In this document: positions 18,018 to 28,666 of the stretch, one piece after another | Layout of the letters: the number at the start of each line of letters is the position of its first letter | How positions within the stretch are numbered: the first letter of the stretch is position 1 | Origin: Reinekea forsetii | Lineage (GTDB): Bacteria; Pseudomonadota; Gammaproteobacteria; Pseudomonadales; Natronospirillaceae | Length of the DNA stretch: 64,000 nucleotides | NCBI RefSeq assembly: GCF_002795845.1 | Contig: NZ_CP011797.1 | Location: 2,255,501 to 2,319,500 of the forward strand | Direction: 5' to 3' | Made by a program: the position numbers and the translations under genes | The notes under the pieces: generated by a model | What the model was told of the DNA's origin: nothing | What the model saw: the letters and a program-made list of their open reading frames with translations, nothing else | The model's database searches: none

Positions 18018-19829
18018 CTAGCGCGCGCCAAACTGCAGCTCGGCCAACCGTTTATAGAGCGGTGAGGTCGCCACCAAGCTCGCGTGAGTGCCTTCAGCAA
18101 CCACCTCCCCCTGATCCATCACAATGGTCCGATCGGCGCCCAACACCGTTGCCAGACGATGGGCAATAATCAGCGTGGTCCGATTTTCCATCAACACTTC
18201 CAAGGCCTTTTGCACCTGATGCTCGCTTTCGGCATCGAGCGCGCTGGTCGCTTCATCCAAGAGCAAGATATCCGGATCGTTGAGAATCGCCCGGGCGATC
18301 ACCACGCGTTGTTTCTGGCCACCGCTGAGGCGGACGCCACTTTCACCCAAATCACTGTCGAAGCCGTGCGGCAGATCCATAATAAAGTCGTAGGCATGGG
18401 CACCCTTAGCCGCTGCGATCACATCCGCATCACTGGCATCTGGGCGGCCATAGCGGATGTTGTGCCAAACATTGTTGCTGAACAGCACCGGCTGCTGCGG
18501 CACCAGAGCCATAGGCCGGCGCAGAGCGTCGAGCTCGAGCAGGCGGATATCGGTGTCGCCGAGCTTAATAACACCCTGCTGCGGATCGTAGAAACGGAAC
18601 AACATCTCAAACAACGTTGACTTACCCGCACCGCTCGGGCCGACCAACGCCACCGTTTCACCGCGTTTAACCTGGATATTAAGATTTTTCAAGGCCGGCT
18701 TATCGGGCCGACTCGGGTAGTTAAAGGTAACCCCCTCGAAGCTCAGATGGTCGATACTCTCGGCCTGGGCCTGGCTCGGCACGGCGGGGCTTTGAATTAA
18801 AGAGGTTTCCTGGAGCAACTCCATCAGTCGTTCGGTGGCGCCGGCCGCGCGCTGTATCTCACCATAGACTTCTGATACGCCGGCCACGCCGAAGGCGACC
18901 ATCAGCGCATAGAAGACGAAGGCCGCCAATTCGCCGCCGGTCATTTTACCGGTCATCACATCGTAACCGCCGACCCAGACCATCGCCGCGATAGCGGTAA
19001 AGGCGAGCAGAATCACCAGACCCATCAAAATAGAGCGTTGTTTGATGCGTCGCTTGGCGACCTGGAATGCCAGATCCACCTCACCGGCAAAGGCCTTAAT
19101 TTCAAAACGTTCGCGCGCATAGGACTGCACGGTTTTAATCTGACGAATGATCTCACCGGCATAGCTGCCGACATCGGCCACGCTGTCTTGACTCTCTCGA
19201 CTCAACGAGCGCACCCGTCGGCCCATCCAGAGCGCCGGGACGATCACCGCAGGCACGCCGAGCAGGACCACGGCCGACAATTTCATATTGGTTACCAGCA
19301 ACATAATAATGCCGCCGGAGACGGTCAACGCGTTGCGCAAGGCAAAGGACAGGCTGGAGCCGATAATCGACTGCAACAAAGTGGTGTCGGTGGTCAGCCG
19401 GGACATGATGTCGCCGCTTTGGTTTTCTTCAAAATAATTCGGATGCATGCGCACCAGATGACTGAACACGTCGTTGCGGATATCCGCCGCAATACGCTCG
19501 CCCAAAATGGTGACCAGATAAAAGCGGATAAAGGTGCCAATGGCCATGGCCACGACCAAGAGCATCACTAAGGACAGCATGGTATTGAGCGCTGAAATCG
19601 ACTGGGACACGATACCCTGATCGATCACCAAACGAACCCCCTGGCCCAACGCCAGGGTGATCATCGAGGTCATAATAAGGGCCGCGCCGGCGCCGGCCAT
19701 AATTTTCTTATAGCGGGTTAAATAGGGCCAAAGGGCAGCGAGAAAGCTGAGCGGTTTGCCGCTCGATGGGGGCTTTTTCTCAGCCTGGTTCGGTTCGTCT
19801 GATGGGGCGTGCGCTGCAACGTCTGACAT
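18018..19829 (-). CDS. ABC transporter, fused permease/ATPase (MsbA-related exporter)
   Basis: A 603-residue half-transporter. A type I exporter membrane domain of six segments (residues ~35-320) precedes an ATPase domain (~360-595). The ATPase has Walker A GPSGAGKST, Q-loop near LVPQQPVLF, signature LSGGQKQR, Walker B ILLLDEATSALD and switch His in IIAHRLAT. All catalytic residues are present. It belongs to the MsbA-related lipid/drug exporter group, but essential MsbA normally sits beside lpxK, which is absent here, so substrate is unassigned. It follows murI on the same strand after 181 bases. Confidence 0.9.
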   Translation of the reverse strand: MSDVAAHAPSDEPNQAEKKPPSSGKPLSFLAALWPYLTRYKKIMAGAGAALIMTSMITLALGQGVRLVIDQGIVSQSISALNTMLSLVMLLVVAMAIGTFIRFYLVTILGERIAADIRNDVFSHLVRMHPNYFEENQSGDIMSRLTTDTTLLQSIIGSSLSFALRNALTVSGGIIMLLVTNMKLSAVVLLGVPAVIVPALWMGRRVRSLSRESQDSVADVGSYAGEIIRQIKTVQSYARERFEIKAFAGEVDLAFQVAKRRIKQRSILMGLVILLAFTAIAAMVWVGGYDVMTGKMTGGELAAFVFYALMVAFGVAGVSEVYGEIQRAAGATERLMELLQETSLIQSPAVPSQAQAESIDHLSFEGVTFNYPSRPDKPALKNLNIQVKRGETVALVGPSGAGKSTLFEMLFRFYDPQQGVIKLGDTDIRLLELDALRRPMALVPQQPVLFSNNVWHNIRYGRPDASDADVIAAAKGAHAYDFIMDLPHGFDSDLGESGVRLSGGQKQRVVIARAILNDPDILLLDEATSALDAESEHQVQKALEVLMENRTTLIIAHRLATVLGADRTIVMDQGEVVAEGTHASLVATSPLYKRLAELQFGAR

Positions 19830-20010
19830 GGCGTTTGATCCTATTTATAATCCGACGGAATATGAGGGCTGAACTGGCCATTCCAAGCTGTGGGCCACAA
19901 TAGATGACTTCTGGCTGCCCAGCTTTCAGGTGCGCCTGAGTCGTATCGGCACAAAAACCATGACCCGGGTAGCCTCGGACGATACCGAAATCAACTGCCA
20001 TCGCTAGCGC

Positions 20011-20811
20011 TCAGCCCACAAGACCGCCGCGTTCTGGCAGGCTTAGCTCATGACTGGCTAAACCCGACAACCAGGCCAACAACGGATAGGCGCACACCAG
20101 GCGATCGAATTCAGCCGCCGAGCCGGTCGTGTAGAGCCGAATCGGCGCGCCGACTTGCGGCCCTGCCAGGTCCTGTGGGTAACGGCGTTTCACCTCTAGG
20201 GCAATGGCGCCACTGGTGTCCACTATGGTCACCTGGGGGCCCACTAGGCGCGCGATGCGCTCTTTTACCAATGGATAGTGGGTGCAACCCAGAACGATCT
20301 GATCGACCCCCTGATCGATCAAGGGCTGACAGTAACGCCGTAATAGCTGATCAAGGTCGGCGGACTGCTGTTCGATGGCATCGGCCAAACCGGCGCAGCC
20401 TTGGCTGAGGATGTCAATATCCGGTAACACGCGTTCCAATAAGCGCAGGTATCGGTCCGACGCCACCGTATTCGCGGTAGCTAGAATGCCGATACGCTGA
20501 CTCAAAGACTGGATAGCCGCCGGTTTAATGCCCGGCTCGACGCCCACGATCGGTATGTCAAAGCTGGCCCGTAAGGCATCGATGGCCAAGGCAGTCGCGG
20601 TATTGCAGGCGACGACCACCAGCGTGCACCCCTGCGTCTGGAGCCATTGACTGATTAACCGACTGCGCTCAATAACACGCGCCTGGGTCAAGTCGCCATA
20701 GGGGGCGTGGGCCTGGTCGGCCAAGTAGAGAATAGGGCTATCGGGCAGCTGCGCCCGTATCTGGGACAACACGGTTAAGCCGCCGACGCCTGAATCGAAA
20801 ACACCGATCAT
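20011..20811 (-). CDS. murI: Glutamate racemase
   Basis: A 266-residue cofactor-independent racemase that supplies D-glutamate for peptidoglycan. Catalytic residues are visible: the N-terminal GVFDSGVGGLTVL with D7, C69 in VVVACNTATAL, and C176 in VLGCTHYPL. Length matches the family. It lies between alanine dehydrogenase and an ABC exporter gene on the same strand; the 138-base gap upstream separates it from ald. No strong ribosome-binding site is visible before the ATG. Confidence 0.96.
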   Translation of the reverse strand: MIGVFDSGVGGLTVLSQIRAQLPDSPILYLADQAHAPYGDLTQARVIERSRLISQWLQTQGCTLVVVACNTATALAIDALRASFDIPIVGVEPGIKPAAIQSLSQRIGILATANTVASDRYLRLLERVLPDIDILSQGCAGLADAIEQQSADLDQLLRRYCQPLIDQGVDQIVLGCTHYPLVKERIARLVGPQVTIVDTSGAIALEVKRRYPQDLAGPQVGAPIRLYTTGSAAEFDRLVCAYPLLAWLSGLASHELSLPERGGLVG

Positions 20812-20949
20812 AGTTTATTAGGTCATGGTGAAAGCAGGAATGATAACAGGAAGTGATCGTTAGGGCGGGGCAAAATAATACCGCCGGGGGCTGGGTGGCT
20901 GTAACGCCCCAGTCCCGGGCGAGGCGGTCGTGAGACCGTGAGGAGGTGC

Positions 20950-22071
20950 TTAGAGCTGTGCAACGGCCAAACGTGGCTCAACAAAGGCCAGGCCTTGATC
21001 GTCGGCAACACTCTTGTAAGTCACTTGACCGCGACACACATTGAGACCATTGAGCAGATGCGCGTCGTCTAACATTGCCTGCTTGGCGCCCTTGTTGGCC
21101 AAGGCGAGCACGAACGGCAAGGTCGCATTGGTCAAGGCCATGGTCGAGGTGCGAGCCACGGCACCGGGCATGTTGGCGACGCAATAGTGCACCACGCCGT
21201 CGACCACGTAGGTCGGTTCGGCATGGGTTGTGGCTTTGGAGGTTTCGAAACAACCGCCCTGATCGATCGCCACATCGACCACCACCGCGCCTTTTTTCAT
21301 CCGGCTAATCAGGTCTCGGGTCACCAGCTTCGGTGCGGCCGCACCGGGCACCAGTACCGCACCAATGACCAGATCGGCGCTCAACACATGGCGTTCCAGG
21401 CTGTCTTTGCTCGAGTAAACGGTTTTGATGCGGTTGCCATATTGCTTATCGAGTAACCGCAAGGTCTCCAGGCTTTTATCCAGGACCACTATATCGGCAC
21501 CGGTGCCAACGGCCATGGCCACGGCATTCTGACCGACCACACCGGCACCGATCACGACCACGGTCGCCGGCTCAACACCCGGTACGCCGCCGAGCAACAG
21601 CCCCATGCCACCCTGGGCTTTCTCCAGTGAGTGCGCACCGGCCTGAATGGACATGCGGCCCGCAACTTCGGACATCGGTGCCAACAAGGGTAACTGACCC
21701 AAGGCATTGGTCACCGTCTCATAGGCGATGCAGACCGCGCCAGACTTTATCAGATCTTGAGTCTGCGCCGTATCGGGCGCCAAATGCAGGTAGGTAAAGA
21801 GCGTATGGTTCGGTGTCAGCAAGGCGCGTTCGGCGGCCAATGGCTCCTTTACCTTAACGATCATCTCCGCCCAGGCGAACAGATCCGCCGCACTGTCGAT
21901 GATCTGAGCACCGGCCTCGCGATACTGCGCATCCGAAAAACCGATCGAGTCGCCGGCCATCGTCTGGATCGCCACTTGGTGACCGCGATGGCTTAACTCA
22001 ACAACCGCCATCGGTGTCAGACCTACGCGATACTCATGGTTTTTAATTTCTTTAGGGACACCGATTTTCAT
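20950..22071 (-). CDS. ald: Alanine dehydrogenase
   Basis: A 373-residue NAD-dependent alanine dehydrogenase, catalysing reversible oxidative deamination of L-alanine to pyruvate and ammonia. The N-terminus MKIGVPKEIKNHEYRVGLTP with the Arg/Lys substrate pocket, the active-site His block LFTYLHLA, and the NAD-binding VVVIGAGVVGQNA are typical. I choose the ATG at 22071 because GGAG precedes it by 7 bases and the length (371-373 in the family) then fits exactly; the longer frame would add 35 non-conserved residues. The ~300-base upstream region is AT-rich near 22140-22260 and probably carries the promoter, but I recognise no operator. Confidence 0.95.
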   Translation of the reverse strand: MKIGVPKEIKNHEYRVGLTPMAVVELSHRGHQVAIQTMAGDSIGFSDAQYREAGAQIIDSAADLFAWAEMIVKVKEPLAAERALLTPNHTLFTYLHLAPDTAQTQDLIKSGAVCIAYETVTNALGQLPLLAPMSEVAGRMSIQAGAHSLEKAQGGMGLLLGGVPGVEPATVVVIGAGVVGQNAVAMAVGTGADIVVLDKSLETLRLLDKQYGNRIKTVYSSKDSLERHVLSADLVIGAVLVPGAAAPKLVTRDLISRMKKGAVVVDVAIDQGGCFETSKATTHAEPTYVVDGVVHYCVANMPGAVARTSTMALTNATLPFVLALANKGAKQAMLDDAHLLNGLNVCRGQVTYKSVADDQGLAFVEPRLAVAQL

Positions 22072-22370
22072 AGCAAACTCCATATTAGGTCTTGTTTTTG
22101 GGTCGTTAAAAGCGCCTTGGCTTGGTTTGCAGTATAGGCTAGCGAGGCAAAAATAATCCTCTGTAATAGGGGCCAATAAAAGGTCAATACAAATTTAATA
22201 ACCGATTTTTTAAGCTGCATCCATTAAAATATGAGCCAAATACAGCAAAATCCACTGTTAGATCGGACTTGCAGTCGAGCCCAATCGGATCGAAGGCCAG
22301 CAAAGCGGGGGGATAGGAATTTAATCGAGTAAACGAGACTCCAAATGGATCAGGCCACCTGGCCTGAGCG

Positions 22371-23378
22371 CTAGTCGGTGATATTGCGGACCGATTGACG
22401 CTCGATCAAGCGAGGAGTAAAGCGCAGTGGGTGTTCATTGATCTCAAAGCGGGGATCCAACTCGTGCAGCACCAGCTGGGCCGCTAAGGCACCCATCTCA
22501 TTGACCGGGTAGCGAATGGTGGTTAGGTGCGGCTTGATAATACGCGCCAGGATGACATCATCGAAGCCAACGATCGAAACCTGTTGCGGCACATCCCAGC
22601 CGGCATCTTGCAGCATCATGACCGCTCCGGCGGCCATGGCGTCGTTATAGGCAAATAGCGCGGTAATGCCCAAGTCTCGTGCCATAACCTCAGACATGGC
22701 GTAGTTGCCGCCCTCCTCATCGGGGAAGGCCTTGACTATTTTGCGCTCATCCAACTCGATACCGGCTTCGCTCAGCGCGCGTTGATAGCCCGCGACCCGG
22801 CTTTGCCCGTCTTCGATGGCGATATTGGTGCCAACATAGGCAATGTTTTGGTGGCCATTGCGGATCAGATGTCGCGTGGCCAGATAGGCGCCGAACTCAT
22901 TATCGAGGTAGACACTGCGTGCTTCATGACCTGGAATCAGCCGATTAACCAGGGTCACCGGCACGCCACGCTCGATCAGCTCGATGATTTCCGCATCCGG
23001 CAGGGCCTTGGAGTGAATCACCAGGCCATCACAGCGCCGTTCCTGCATAAAGCGAATCGCACTGCGCTCTTGATCGGCCTGATGGTATCCAGCGGTAACG
23101 ATAACGTGCTTACCGGCGGCCATCACCACACGATGCACCCCGGCCATCAACTGGCCGAAAAAGGGTGAATCGATCTCGCCCACCAACAGACCAATACAGT
23201 CTGAACGGCTGTTTACCAGGGCCCGTGCCAAGGAGTTGGGTTGGTATTTCAGGTTGTCCATTGCGGCTAACACCGCTTGTCTTTTTTCAGGGATGACCGA
23301 AGCCGAATTATTGATAACCCGCGACACCGTAGACACCGATACCCCGGCAGCCCGCGCAACATCCTTTATGTTTACCAC
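22371..23378 (-). CDS. galR: LacI-family transcriptional repressor, GalR/GalS-type
   Basis: A 335-residue regulator: N-terminal LacI helix-turn-helix (IKDVARAAGVSVSTVSRVINN, residues ~3-24), hinge helix (NSLARALVN), and a periplasmic-binding-like sugar domain. It aligns closely with E. coli GalR/GalS (for example IGLLVGEIDSPFFGQLMAGV, YNDAMAAGAVMMLQDAG and IVGFDDVILARIIKPHLTTIRYP). Start codon is GTG. It is divergent from galTKM, and the shared 129-base gap holds a perfect LacI-type operator. I infer galactose-responsive repression of galTKM and perhaps of itself. Confidence 0.9.
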   Translation of the reverse strand: MVNIKDVARAAGVSVSTVSRVINNSASVIPEKRQAVLAAMDNLKYQPNSLARALVNSRSDCIGLLVGEIDSPFFGQLMAGVHRVVMAAGKHVIVTAGYHQADQERSAIRFMQERRCDGLVIHSKALPDAEIIELIERGVPVTLVNRLIPGHEARSVYLDNEFGAYLATRHLIRNGHQNIAYVGTNIAIEDGQSRVAGYQRALSEAGIELDERKIVKAFPDEEGGNYAMSEVMARDLGITALFAYNDAMAAGAVMMLQDAGWDVPQQVSIVGFDDVILARIIKPHLTTIRYPVNEMGALAAQLVLHELDPRFEINEHPLRFTPRLIERQSVRNITD

Positions 23379-23450
23379 ACCACATTCTCAACTTCTGAAA
23401 CCGAAGGTCAAATATTGAACCCCTTTTGCGAATTAAACAAGATTCAAGCG

Positions 23451-23468
23451 TTTGAAAACGTTTTCAAA
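23451..23468. promoter_or_regulatory. GalR operator
   Basis: An 18-base perfect palindrome, TTTGAAAACGTTTTCAAA, with the central CG and flanking GAAAAC/GTTTTC expected of LacI-family sites and close to the E. coli GalR consensus. It lies 40 bases before galT and 73 bases before galR, so one site can control both directions. Confidence 0.9.
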
Positions 23469-23507
23469 TCCGTTAAACTAAATGCCATTAAATACTAGGA
23501 CCCCCTG

Positions 23508-24560
23508 ATGCCGACTGATTCATTTGATCCTGCTGAACACCCCCATAAGCGCCTCAATGTCCTGACCCAGGAATGGGTCCTGGTCTCGCCCCATCGGGCC
23601 AAGCGGCCTTGGCAAGGGCAAAATGAACTGGTCACCGCGCCGACCTTACCGAGCCACGATCCGCACTGTTACCTGTGCCCGGGCAATGTCCGCATTTCGG
23701 GTGAGCGTAACCCCGATTACGGCCACACCCTGGTGTTTGAAAACGACTTTGCCGCCTTGCAAAAGCACATTCCCGACAGCCCAGATAACACCGACCCGTT
23801 GTTTCAAGTCCAAGCTGAGCGCGGCGAAGCCCATGTCGTTTGCTTCAGTCCGGATCACAGTAAATCACTGCCAGAACTGGCGTTGGCCGATATCGAAAGG
23901 CTTATCGATACCTGGATCGAGCAGTTTAATGGCTTGCGCAGCCGTTACGAGTGGGTGCAAATCTTTGAAAACAAGGGCGCCATCATGGGCTGTTCTCAGC
24001 CTCACCCGCACGGTCAGATTTGGGCCAATTCCAGTGTGCCCACCCTACCGGCCAAGGAAAGCACAGAGCAACAGGCCTATTGGGCTGAGCACGAAAAGTC
24101 GTTGCTGCTCGATTACGCGCACAAAGAAAGCGCCGCCGGTGAACGCACCGTAGTGGAAAATGCCGACTGGATCGTCGTGGTGCCCTATTGGGCGGCCTGG
24201 CCATTCGAGACGCTCCTACTGGCCAAGCACCCGATCAGCCACTTCCATCAGCTCAGTGACGGTCAACGCGCCAGCTTAGCGGTGATCTTAAAAAAATTAA
24301 CCGTGCGCTATGACAATCTCTTTGCCACCTCGTTCCCCTATTCCATGGGCTGGCACGGTGCACCGACGTCCCTACTGGACGACCCCGCCTGGCAGCTGCA
24401 TGCCCATTTCTACCCGCCGCTCCTGCGCAGCGCCGCGGTGAAAAAATTCATGGTCGGTTACGAAATGCTGGCCGAACCGCAGCGCGATCTCACGCCCGAA
24501 CAGGCGGCCTATCAGTTGCAACAGGCCGGTGATACCTATTACAAGGATGCCCAACAATGA
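23508..24560 (+). CDS. galT: Galactose-1-phosphate uridylyltransferase
   Basis: A 350-residue HIT-superfamily enzyme of the Leloir pathway that swaps UMP between UDP-glucose and galactose-1-phosphate. The catalytic block [13 protein letters not shown] with the HPH triad, the N-terminal [25 protein letters not shown] and zinc-binding CYLCPGN are present. Length is that of E. coli GalT (348). First gene of galTKM; its stop overlaps galK by 4 bases. Expression is presumably governed by the operator at 23451-23468. galE is not in this operon. Confidence 0.97.
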   Translation: MPTDSFDPAEHPHKRLNVLTQEWVLVSPHRAKRPWQGQNELVTAPTLPSHDPHCYLCPGNVRISGERNPDYGHTLVFENDFAALQKHIPDSPDNTDPLFQVQAERGEAHVVCFSPDHSKSLPELALADIERLIDTWIEQFNGLRSRYEWVQIFENKGAIMGCSQPHPHGQIWANSSVPTLPAKESTEQQAYWAEHEKSLLLDYAHKESAAGERTVVENADWIVVVPYWAAWPFETLLLAKHPISHFHQLSDGQRASLAVILKKLTVRYDNLFATSFPYSMGWHGAPTSLLDDPAWQLHAHFYPPLLRSAAVKKFMVGYEMLAEPQRDLTPEQAAYQLQQAGDTYYKDAQQ

Positions 24561-25726
24561 GTGTGACCACAGCGAACCTGGTCGAACAAGCCTCCGAGGC
24601 CTTTTTGCGTCATTTTGACTACGCCCCGAGCCACGATTTTCGAGCCCCGGGCCGGGTCAATCTGATCGGCGAACACACCGATTACAATGACGGTTATGTC
24701 TTACCCGCCGCCATCGACTTCGGCACCGTGGTCGTCGCGGCCAAGCGCTCAGACAACCTAATCCGGGCCTGTGCCGTCAATTTCAATGAAGAAATCGTCA
24801 CCCTAGCACTCGATTCACCCATGGTCAGTGTCGAGCCCTTCAACTGGTCGAACTACCTCCGTGCCGTTTGCCAGCAGCTGCAAAACCGAGGCTACAGGTT
24901 AGTCGGCATGGATATAGCTATCGTCGGTGACGTGCCCTATGGCGCCGGCCTGAGTTCTTCGGCTGCCCTGGAAATCGTCCTCATTCGCACTTTGCTGGCC
25001 CTGTCCGAAGCCGTCATCGATCCGACCGAGGCGGCGCTAGTCGGCCAACAGGCGGAAAATGAGTTTATCGGCGCGCAAACCGGCATCATGGATCAACTGA
25101 TCAGTGCCCGGGGTGAGGTCGATCACGCCCTACTGATCGATTGCCGACAACTGACATCGACGCCAGTGCCCCTGGATCCTGACTTTAATATTCTGATCTT
25201 TCACTCCAATGTCCGGCGCGGTCTGGTCGACAGTGAATACAACACGCGCCGCCTGCAATGCCAGGCGGCCGCTAAGATCATGCAAATCAGCCATCTGCGC
25301 GATGCCGACCTGGCTCTATTGGACCGTTTTGCCGATCAAATGGACACCATCACTTACCGCCGGGCCCGCCATGTGATCAGCGAAAACGAACGCACCCTAC
25401 TCGCCGCCAGCACTCTGGCCAACCGCGACTGGGCCAGCCTCGGCGAACTGATGCAAGCCTCGCACAACTCGATGCGCGACGACTTCGAAATCACCGTACC
25501 CGCCATCGACGGTCTGGTCGCGCTGATCCAAGAGCGGCTCAGCCCGGGCATGGGCGGCGTACGCATGACCGGGGGCGGATTCGGCGGCTGCGTGGTGGCG
25601 CTGGTGCATAAGAGTCAGACCGGGCAGATCATCGAACACGTTGCCGACCACTATCACGCAGCCTTTGGCCTGCATGAAACGGTCTATATATGCCAAGCGG
25701 TGGACGGCGCTTTTGTGGCACAATAG
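24557..25726 (+). CDS. galK: Galactokinase
   Basis: A 389-residue GHMP kinase that phosphorylates galactose at C1. The galactose signature [23 protein letters not shown] near the N-terminus, the ATP loop [15 protein letters not shown], the catalytic GIMDQL block, and the C-terminal [14 protein letters not shown] are all present. It overlaps galT by 4 bases (ATGA) and is followed after 30 bases by galM. Confidence 0.97.
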   Translation: MSVTTANLVEQASEAFLRHFDYAPSHDFRAPGRVNLIGEHTDYNDGYVLPAAIDFGTVVVAAKRSDNLIRACAVNFNEEIVTLALDSPMVSVEPFNWSNYLRAVCQQLQNRGYRLVGMDIAIVGDVPYGAGLSSSAALEIVLIRTLLALSEAVIDPTEAALVGQQAENEFIGAQTGIMDQLISARGEVDHALLIDCRQLTSTPVPLDPDFNILIFHSNVRRGLVDSEYNTRRLQCQAAAKIMQISHLRDADLALLDRFADQMDTITYRRARHVISENERTLLAASTLANRDWASLGELMQASHNSMRDDFEITVPAIDGLVALIQERLSPGMGGVRMTGGGFGGCVVALVHKSQTGQIIEHVADHYHAAFGLHETVYICQAVDGAFVAQ

Positions 25727-25756
25727 TGGATTACTTCACAACCTTGTGAGATTGAC

Positions 25757-26806
25757 ATGACCGCGGGTATTTCGGAAGTGGTTTTCGGCACGCTCGCCGA
25801 TGGCCGCGTGATCAAACAATACCGGCTGCGCAATAAGGCCGGCGCGGAGGCGACCTTCACCAACTTAGGCGCGGCCTGGATCGGCTTTACCTGGGCCGAC
25901 GACGAGCCCAGCCTGGTGCTCGGCTGCGACACCCTTGCCGCGCTGATCGCTCAGCGGGCCTACCTAGGCTGTACGCTGGGCCGCTTTGCCAATCGTATTG
26001 GTCAGGGCCGCTTTGCCTTGTCCGGGGGCACCGTGCAGCTGGATATCAACCTGCCCCCGCACCATATCCATGGCGGCGAGCAGGGCTTTTCCGAGCAACT
26101 CTGGGACAGCCAGATCAGCCTGACGGACGCAACCCTGCCGACCCTGACCTTTAGCCATCATTCCGCCCATGGCAGCGCCGGTTATCCGGGCAATGTCGAC
26201 GTCCAGGTGCGCATCACCCTGACCGAGGACAATCGGGTCTGTTTCCAATACAGCGCCCAAACCGACCGTCCGACCATTCTCAATCTGAGCAATCATGCCT
26301 ACTTCAATCTTAATGGCCGCCTGGCAGGGTCCTTGGCGGCGCATGAGTTTCAGATCCATGCGCCGCAATTTCTCGAGTCCGATGCGCAGGCCTTGCCGAC
26401 CGGCGAGATCGTCGACGTGGCCGACACGGTGCTCGATCTGCAACAGTGGCGTGCCATTCAGGCCGATTTAACCCCTCTGCTGGATGCCCGCCTGCGCCGC
26501 GCCGGAGGCTACGACCACTGTTTCTGTTTTGCCGACGATCAGCAGCTGAAACCCCTGGCGGCGGCACGATCGAGTCAAACGGGGCGCACCCTAACCTGCT
26601 CATCTACCCTGCCCGGCCTGCAATTTTACAGCGGCAATTTCCTCGGCGGCACGGCCTTCGATCAGGACCGCCACTATCAACCGCACGGCGCCTTTTGTTT
26701 CGAACCGGGTTACTGGCCCGATGCACCCAATCACGCGCACTTTCCAGACTGCTCCTTCGACCAACATCAGGATTATTACGCTATCATAGAGTATGCCTTT
26801 ACCTAA
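25757..26806 (+). CDS. galM: Aldose 1-epimerase (galactose mutarotase)
   Basis: A 349-residue mutarotase that interconverts alpha and beta galactose, feeding galactokinase. Active-site blocks are visible: LGRFANRIGQGRF, HHIHGGEQGF, the catalytic His region SHHSAHGSAGYPGNV, NLSNHAYFNLNG, and the catalytic Glu in CFEPGYWPDAPNH. Third gene of the gal operon, preceded by a short spacer. It ends 20 bases before a small exported protein gene. Confidence 0.95.
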   Translation: MTAGISEVVFGTLADGRVIKQYRLRNKAGAEATFTNLGAAWIGFTWADDEPSLVLGCDTLAALIAQRAYLGCTLGRFANRIGQGRFALSGGTVQLDINLPPHHIHGGEQGFSEQLWDSQISLTDATLPTLTFSHHSAHGSAGYPGNVDVQVRITLTEDNRVCFQYSAQTDRPTILNLSNHAYFNLNGRLAGSLAAHEFQIHAPQFLESDAQALPTGEIVDVADTVLDLQQWRAIQADLTPLLDARLRRAGGYDHCFCFADDQQLKPLAAARSSQTGRTLTCSSTLPGLQFYSGNFLGGTAFDQDRHYQPHGAFCFEPGYWPDAPNHAHFPDCSFDQHQDYYAIIEYAFT

Positions 26807-26826
26807 TCTGACGGTGGCTCTGAATC

Positions 26827-27264
26827 ATGAAGACTCTAACAACCCTAATACTGGCTGGCCTCTGTCTCGCCAGCCCATATAGCCTGGCCGCTGGTGAGCG
26901 CGGCCGCGAAGTGGCGCTGGCCAGCTATGATCGCCTCGGGCTGATCGCGGCCACCGGCTTCCCGCTGCAGATTGACTTTCTCACGGCCCAAGGCTGGCAG
27001 ACCTATGGTGAGTTGGAGTTGGGTTTTGGCTTGGGCGATACGCTAGCACTGGGTGTCGATGTCTCAGCAGGGCTTTTATTTGGCTTGGCTCAAGGCCTCA
27101 GCGGCTACGCCAGCCTGGGTCCGGCGCTGAGCCTTGGTGCCGACCCCCGGTTTGGTTTGGGTGTGGAAATCGGCCTTAATATCGACGTCAACCAACGCGC
27201 CCTCTTTATCGAAGCAGGCCGCCATCCGGCGGCCACTTATCTCGCCGTGGGCATACGTTTCTGA
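26827..27264 (+). CDS. Small exported protein of unknown function
   Basis: A 145-residue protein with a clear signal peptide (MKTLTTLILAGLCLASPYSLAAG, cleavage near residue 22). The mature part is rich in Gly and alternating hydrophobic residues, and ends in an aromatic residue (AVGIRF), suggesting a small outer-membrane beta-barrel or periplasmic beta protein. I do not recognise the family. It follows galM by 20 bases on the same strand and may be the last gene of the gal unit; a link to galactose use is only positional. Confidence 0.65.
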   Translation: MKTLTTLILAGLCLASPYSLAAGERGREVALASYDRLGLIAATGFPLQIDFLTAQGWQTYGELELGFGLGDTLALGVDVSAGLLFGLAQGLSGYASLGPALSLGADPRFGLGVEIGLNIDVNQRALFIEAGRHPAATYLAVGIRF

Positions 27265-27295
27265 TCACAGAGCGGGCGTCGATTGTGCGCCGGCG

Positions 27296-28666
27296 CTAGT
27301 GACTCTGGTTAAGGTTCTTCATCAGCAAGCCGAAAGGCTGCGCGGCGGCAGCCCACTCGGCGGGCACGCTAATTTTCACCTTATATCCGGCCCCCGGCAC
27401 CACGGTCATATCGCGCGCAGTGGCCAGGTTGGTCACCTGCTTCAGCGCGAAGGTGTGATTGCCCGCGGGGGTCATCAGCTCGAGTGAATCGTCCACGGCA
27501 AAGTTATTTTTCACCTCAAGAAAAAGCTCTTCACCCTGGCGCTCATAGACTTCGGCGACAAACTGTTGCTGCACGCCCACCGAATGGCCCTGCTCGTAGT
27601 TTTGCGCTTCATCGTGCACATGGCGGCGATAAAAGCCTTCGGTGTATCCGCGGCTGGCCAGATTATCGAGCTGGTTCATTAACCTCTTATCGAAGGGCTT
27701 GCCGGCCACGGCGTCATCGATCGCTTGTCGATAGGCCTGAGCCGTGCGCGCAACATAATAGTGGCTCTTGGTGCGGCCCTCGATTTTAAGGCTGTGCACC
27801 CCCATCTGGGTCAGCTGTGCAACATGTTGGATCGCGCGCAGGTCTTTGGAATTCAGAATATAGGAGCCGTGTTCATCCTCGAAGGCCGGCATCAACTCAC
27901 CGGGTCGGGTGTGCTCTTCCAACAAAAAGATGTTGTCCGTCGGCGCACCCACGCCCAGGGTCGGACGATCCGTGACAATCTTGTCGGCCGACGGGGTCCA
28001 AATGTCCGGATCCACCGGCACAAAGCCTCCGCTATCGTCTTCCTTAGCTGCATGATTGTTGTACTGCCAACGACAGCTGTTAGTACAGACCCCCTGATTG
28101 GCATCGCGCTTACTCAGGTAACCGCTCAGCAAACAGCGCCCGGAGTAGGCAATGCAGAGCGCACCGTGGACAAAGGTCTCCAGCTCCAGGTCGGGACACT
28201 GCTGGCGAAATTCGCCGATTTCGGCCAATGACAGTTCACGCGAGAGGATGATCCGGGCAATGCCTTGGCGCTGCCAGAACTGTGCGGCGGCATAGTTGAC
28301 CACATTGGCCTGGACCGAGAGATGAATGACCTGATCGGGAAAGCGATCGCGCACCAGCATGATCAGGCCCGGATCGGACAGAATCAGGGCATCGGGTTGC
28401 ATCGCGATAACCGGTTCGATATCGCGCAAATAGGTTTTCAGCTTGGCGTTGTGCGGTGCGATATTGTTGGCCACATAGAAGCGTTTACCTAGAGCGTGGG
28501 CCTCGGCAATGCCGATGCTTAGGTTGGCCAGGCTAAAGTCGTTGTTGCGCACGCGCAGGGCATAGCGCGGTTGCCCGGCATAGACGGCATCGGCGCCGTA
28601 GGCGAAGGCATAGCGCATATTGCGCAGTGTGCCGGCCGGCGATAAGAGCTCCGGCCGAGCCTTCAC
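27296..28666 (-). CDS. trhP: tRNA 5-hydroxyuridine synthesis protein TrhP (peptidase U32 family, YegQ)
   Basis: A 456-residue U32-family protein closely resembling E. coli YegQ/TrhP, which uses prephenate to hydroxylate U34 of tRNAs read with cmo5U-type wobble bases. The N-terminal [26 protein letters not shown] and [22 protein letters not shown] are hallmarks. Four cysteines at C171, C178, C194 and C198 fit the iron-sulfur ligands of the family. The first gene of the unit, trhO, overlaps it by 4 bases. No protease function is implied despite the family name. Confidence 0.93.
   Translation of the reverse strand: MKARPELLSPAGTLRNMRYAFAYGADAVYAGQPRYALRVRNNDFSLANLSIGIAEAHALGKRFYVANNIAPHNAKLKTYLRDIEPVIAMQPDALILSDPGLIMLVRDRFPDQVIHLSVQANVVNYAAAQFWQRQGIARIILSRELSLAEIGEFRQQCPDLELETFVHGALCIAYSGRCLLSGYLSKRDANQGVCTNSCRWQYNNHAAKEDDSGGFVPVDPDIWTPSADKIVTDRPTLGVGAPTDNIFLLEEHTRPGELMPAFEDEHGSYILNSKDLRAIQHVAQLTQMGVHSLKIEGRTKSHYYVARTAQAYRQAIDDAVAGKPFDKRLMNQLDNLASRGYTEGFYRRHVHDEAQNYEQGHSVGVQQQFVAEVYERQGEELFLEVKNNFAVDDSLELMTPAGNHTFALKQVTNLATARDMTVVPGAGYKVKISVPAEWAAAAQPFGLLMKNLNQSH

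Noticed and set aside
19830-20010. Minus-strand frame of 73 codons between murI and the ABC exporter
   Set aside because: It runs into the exporter gene in another frame, has no ribosome-binding site and resembles nothing.
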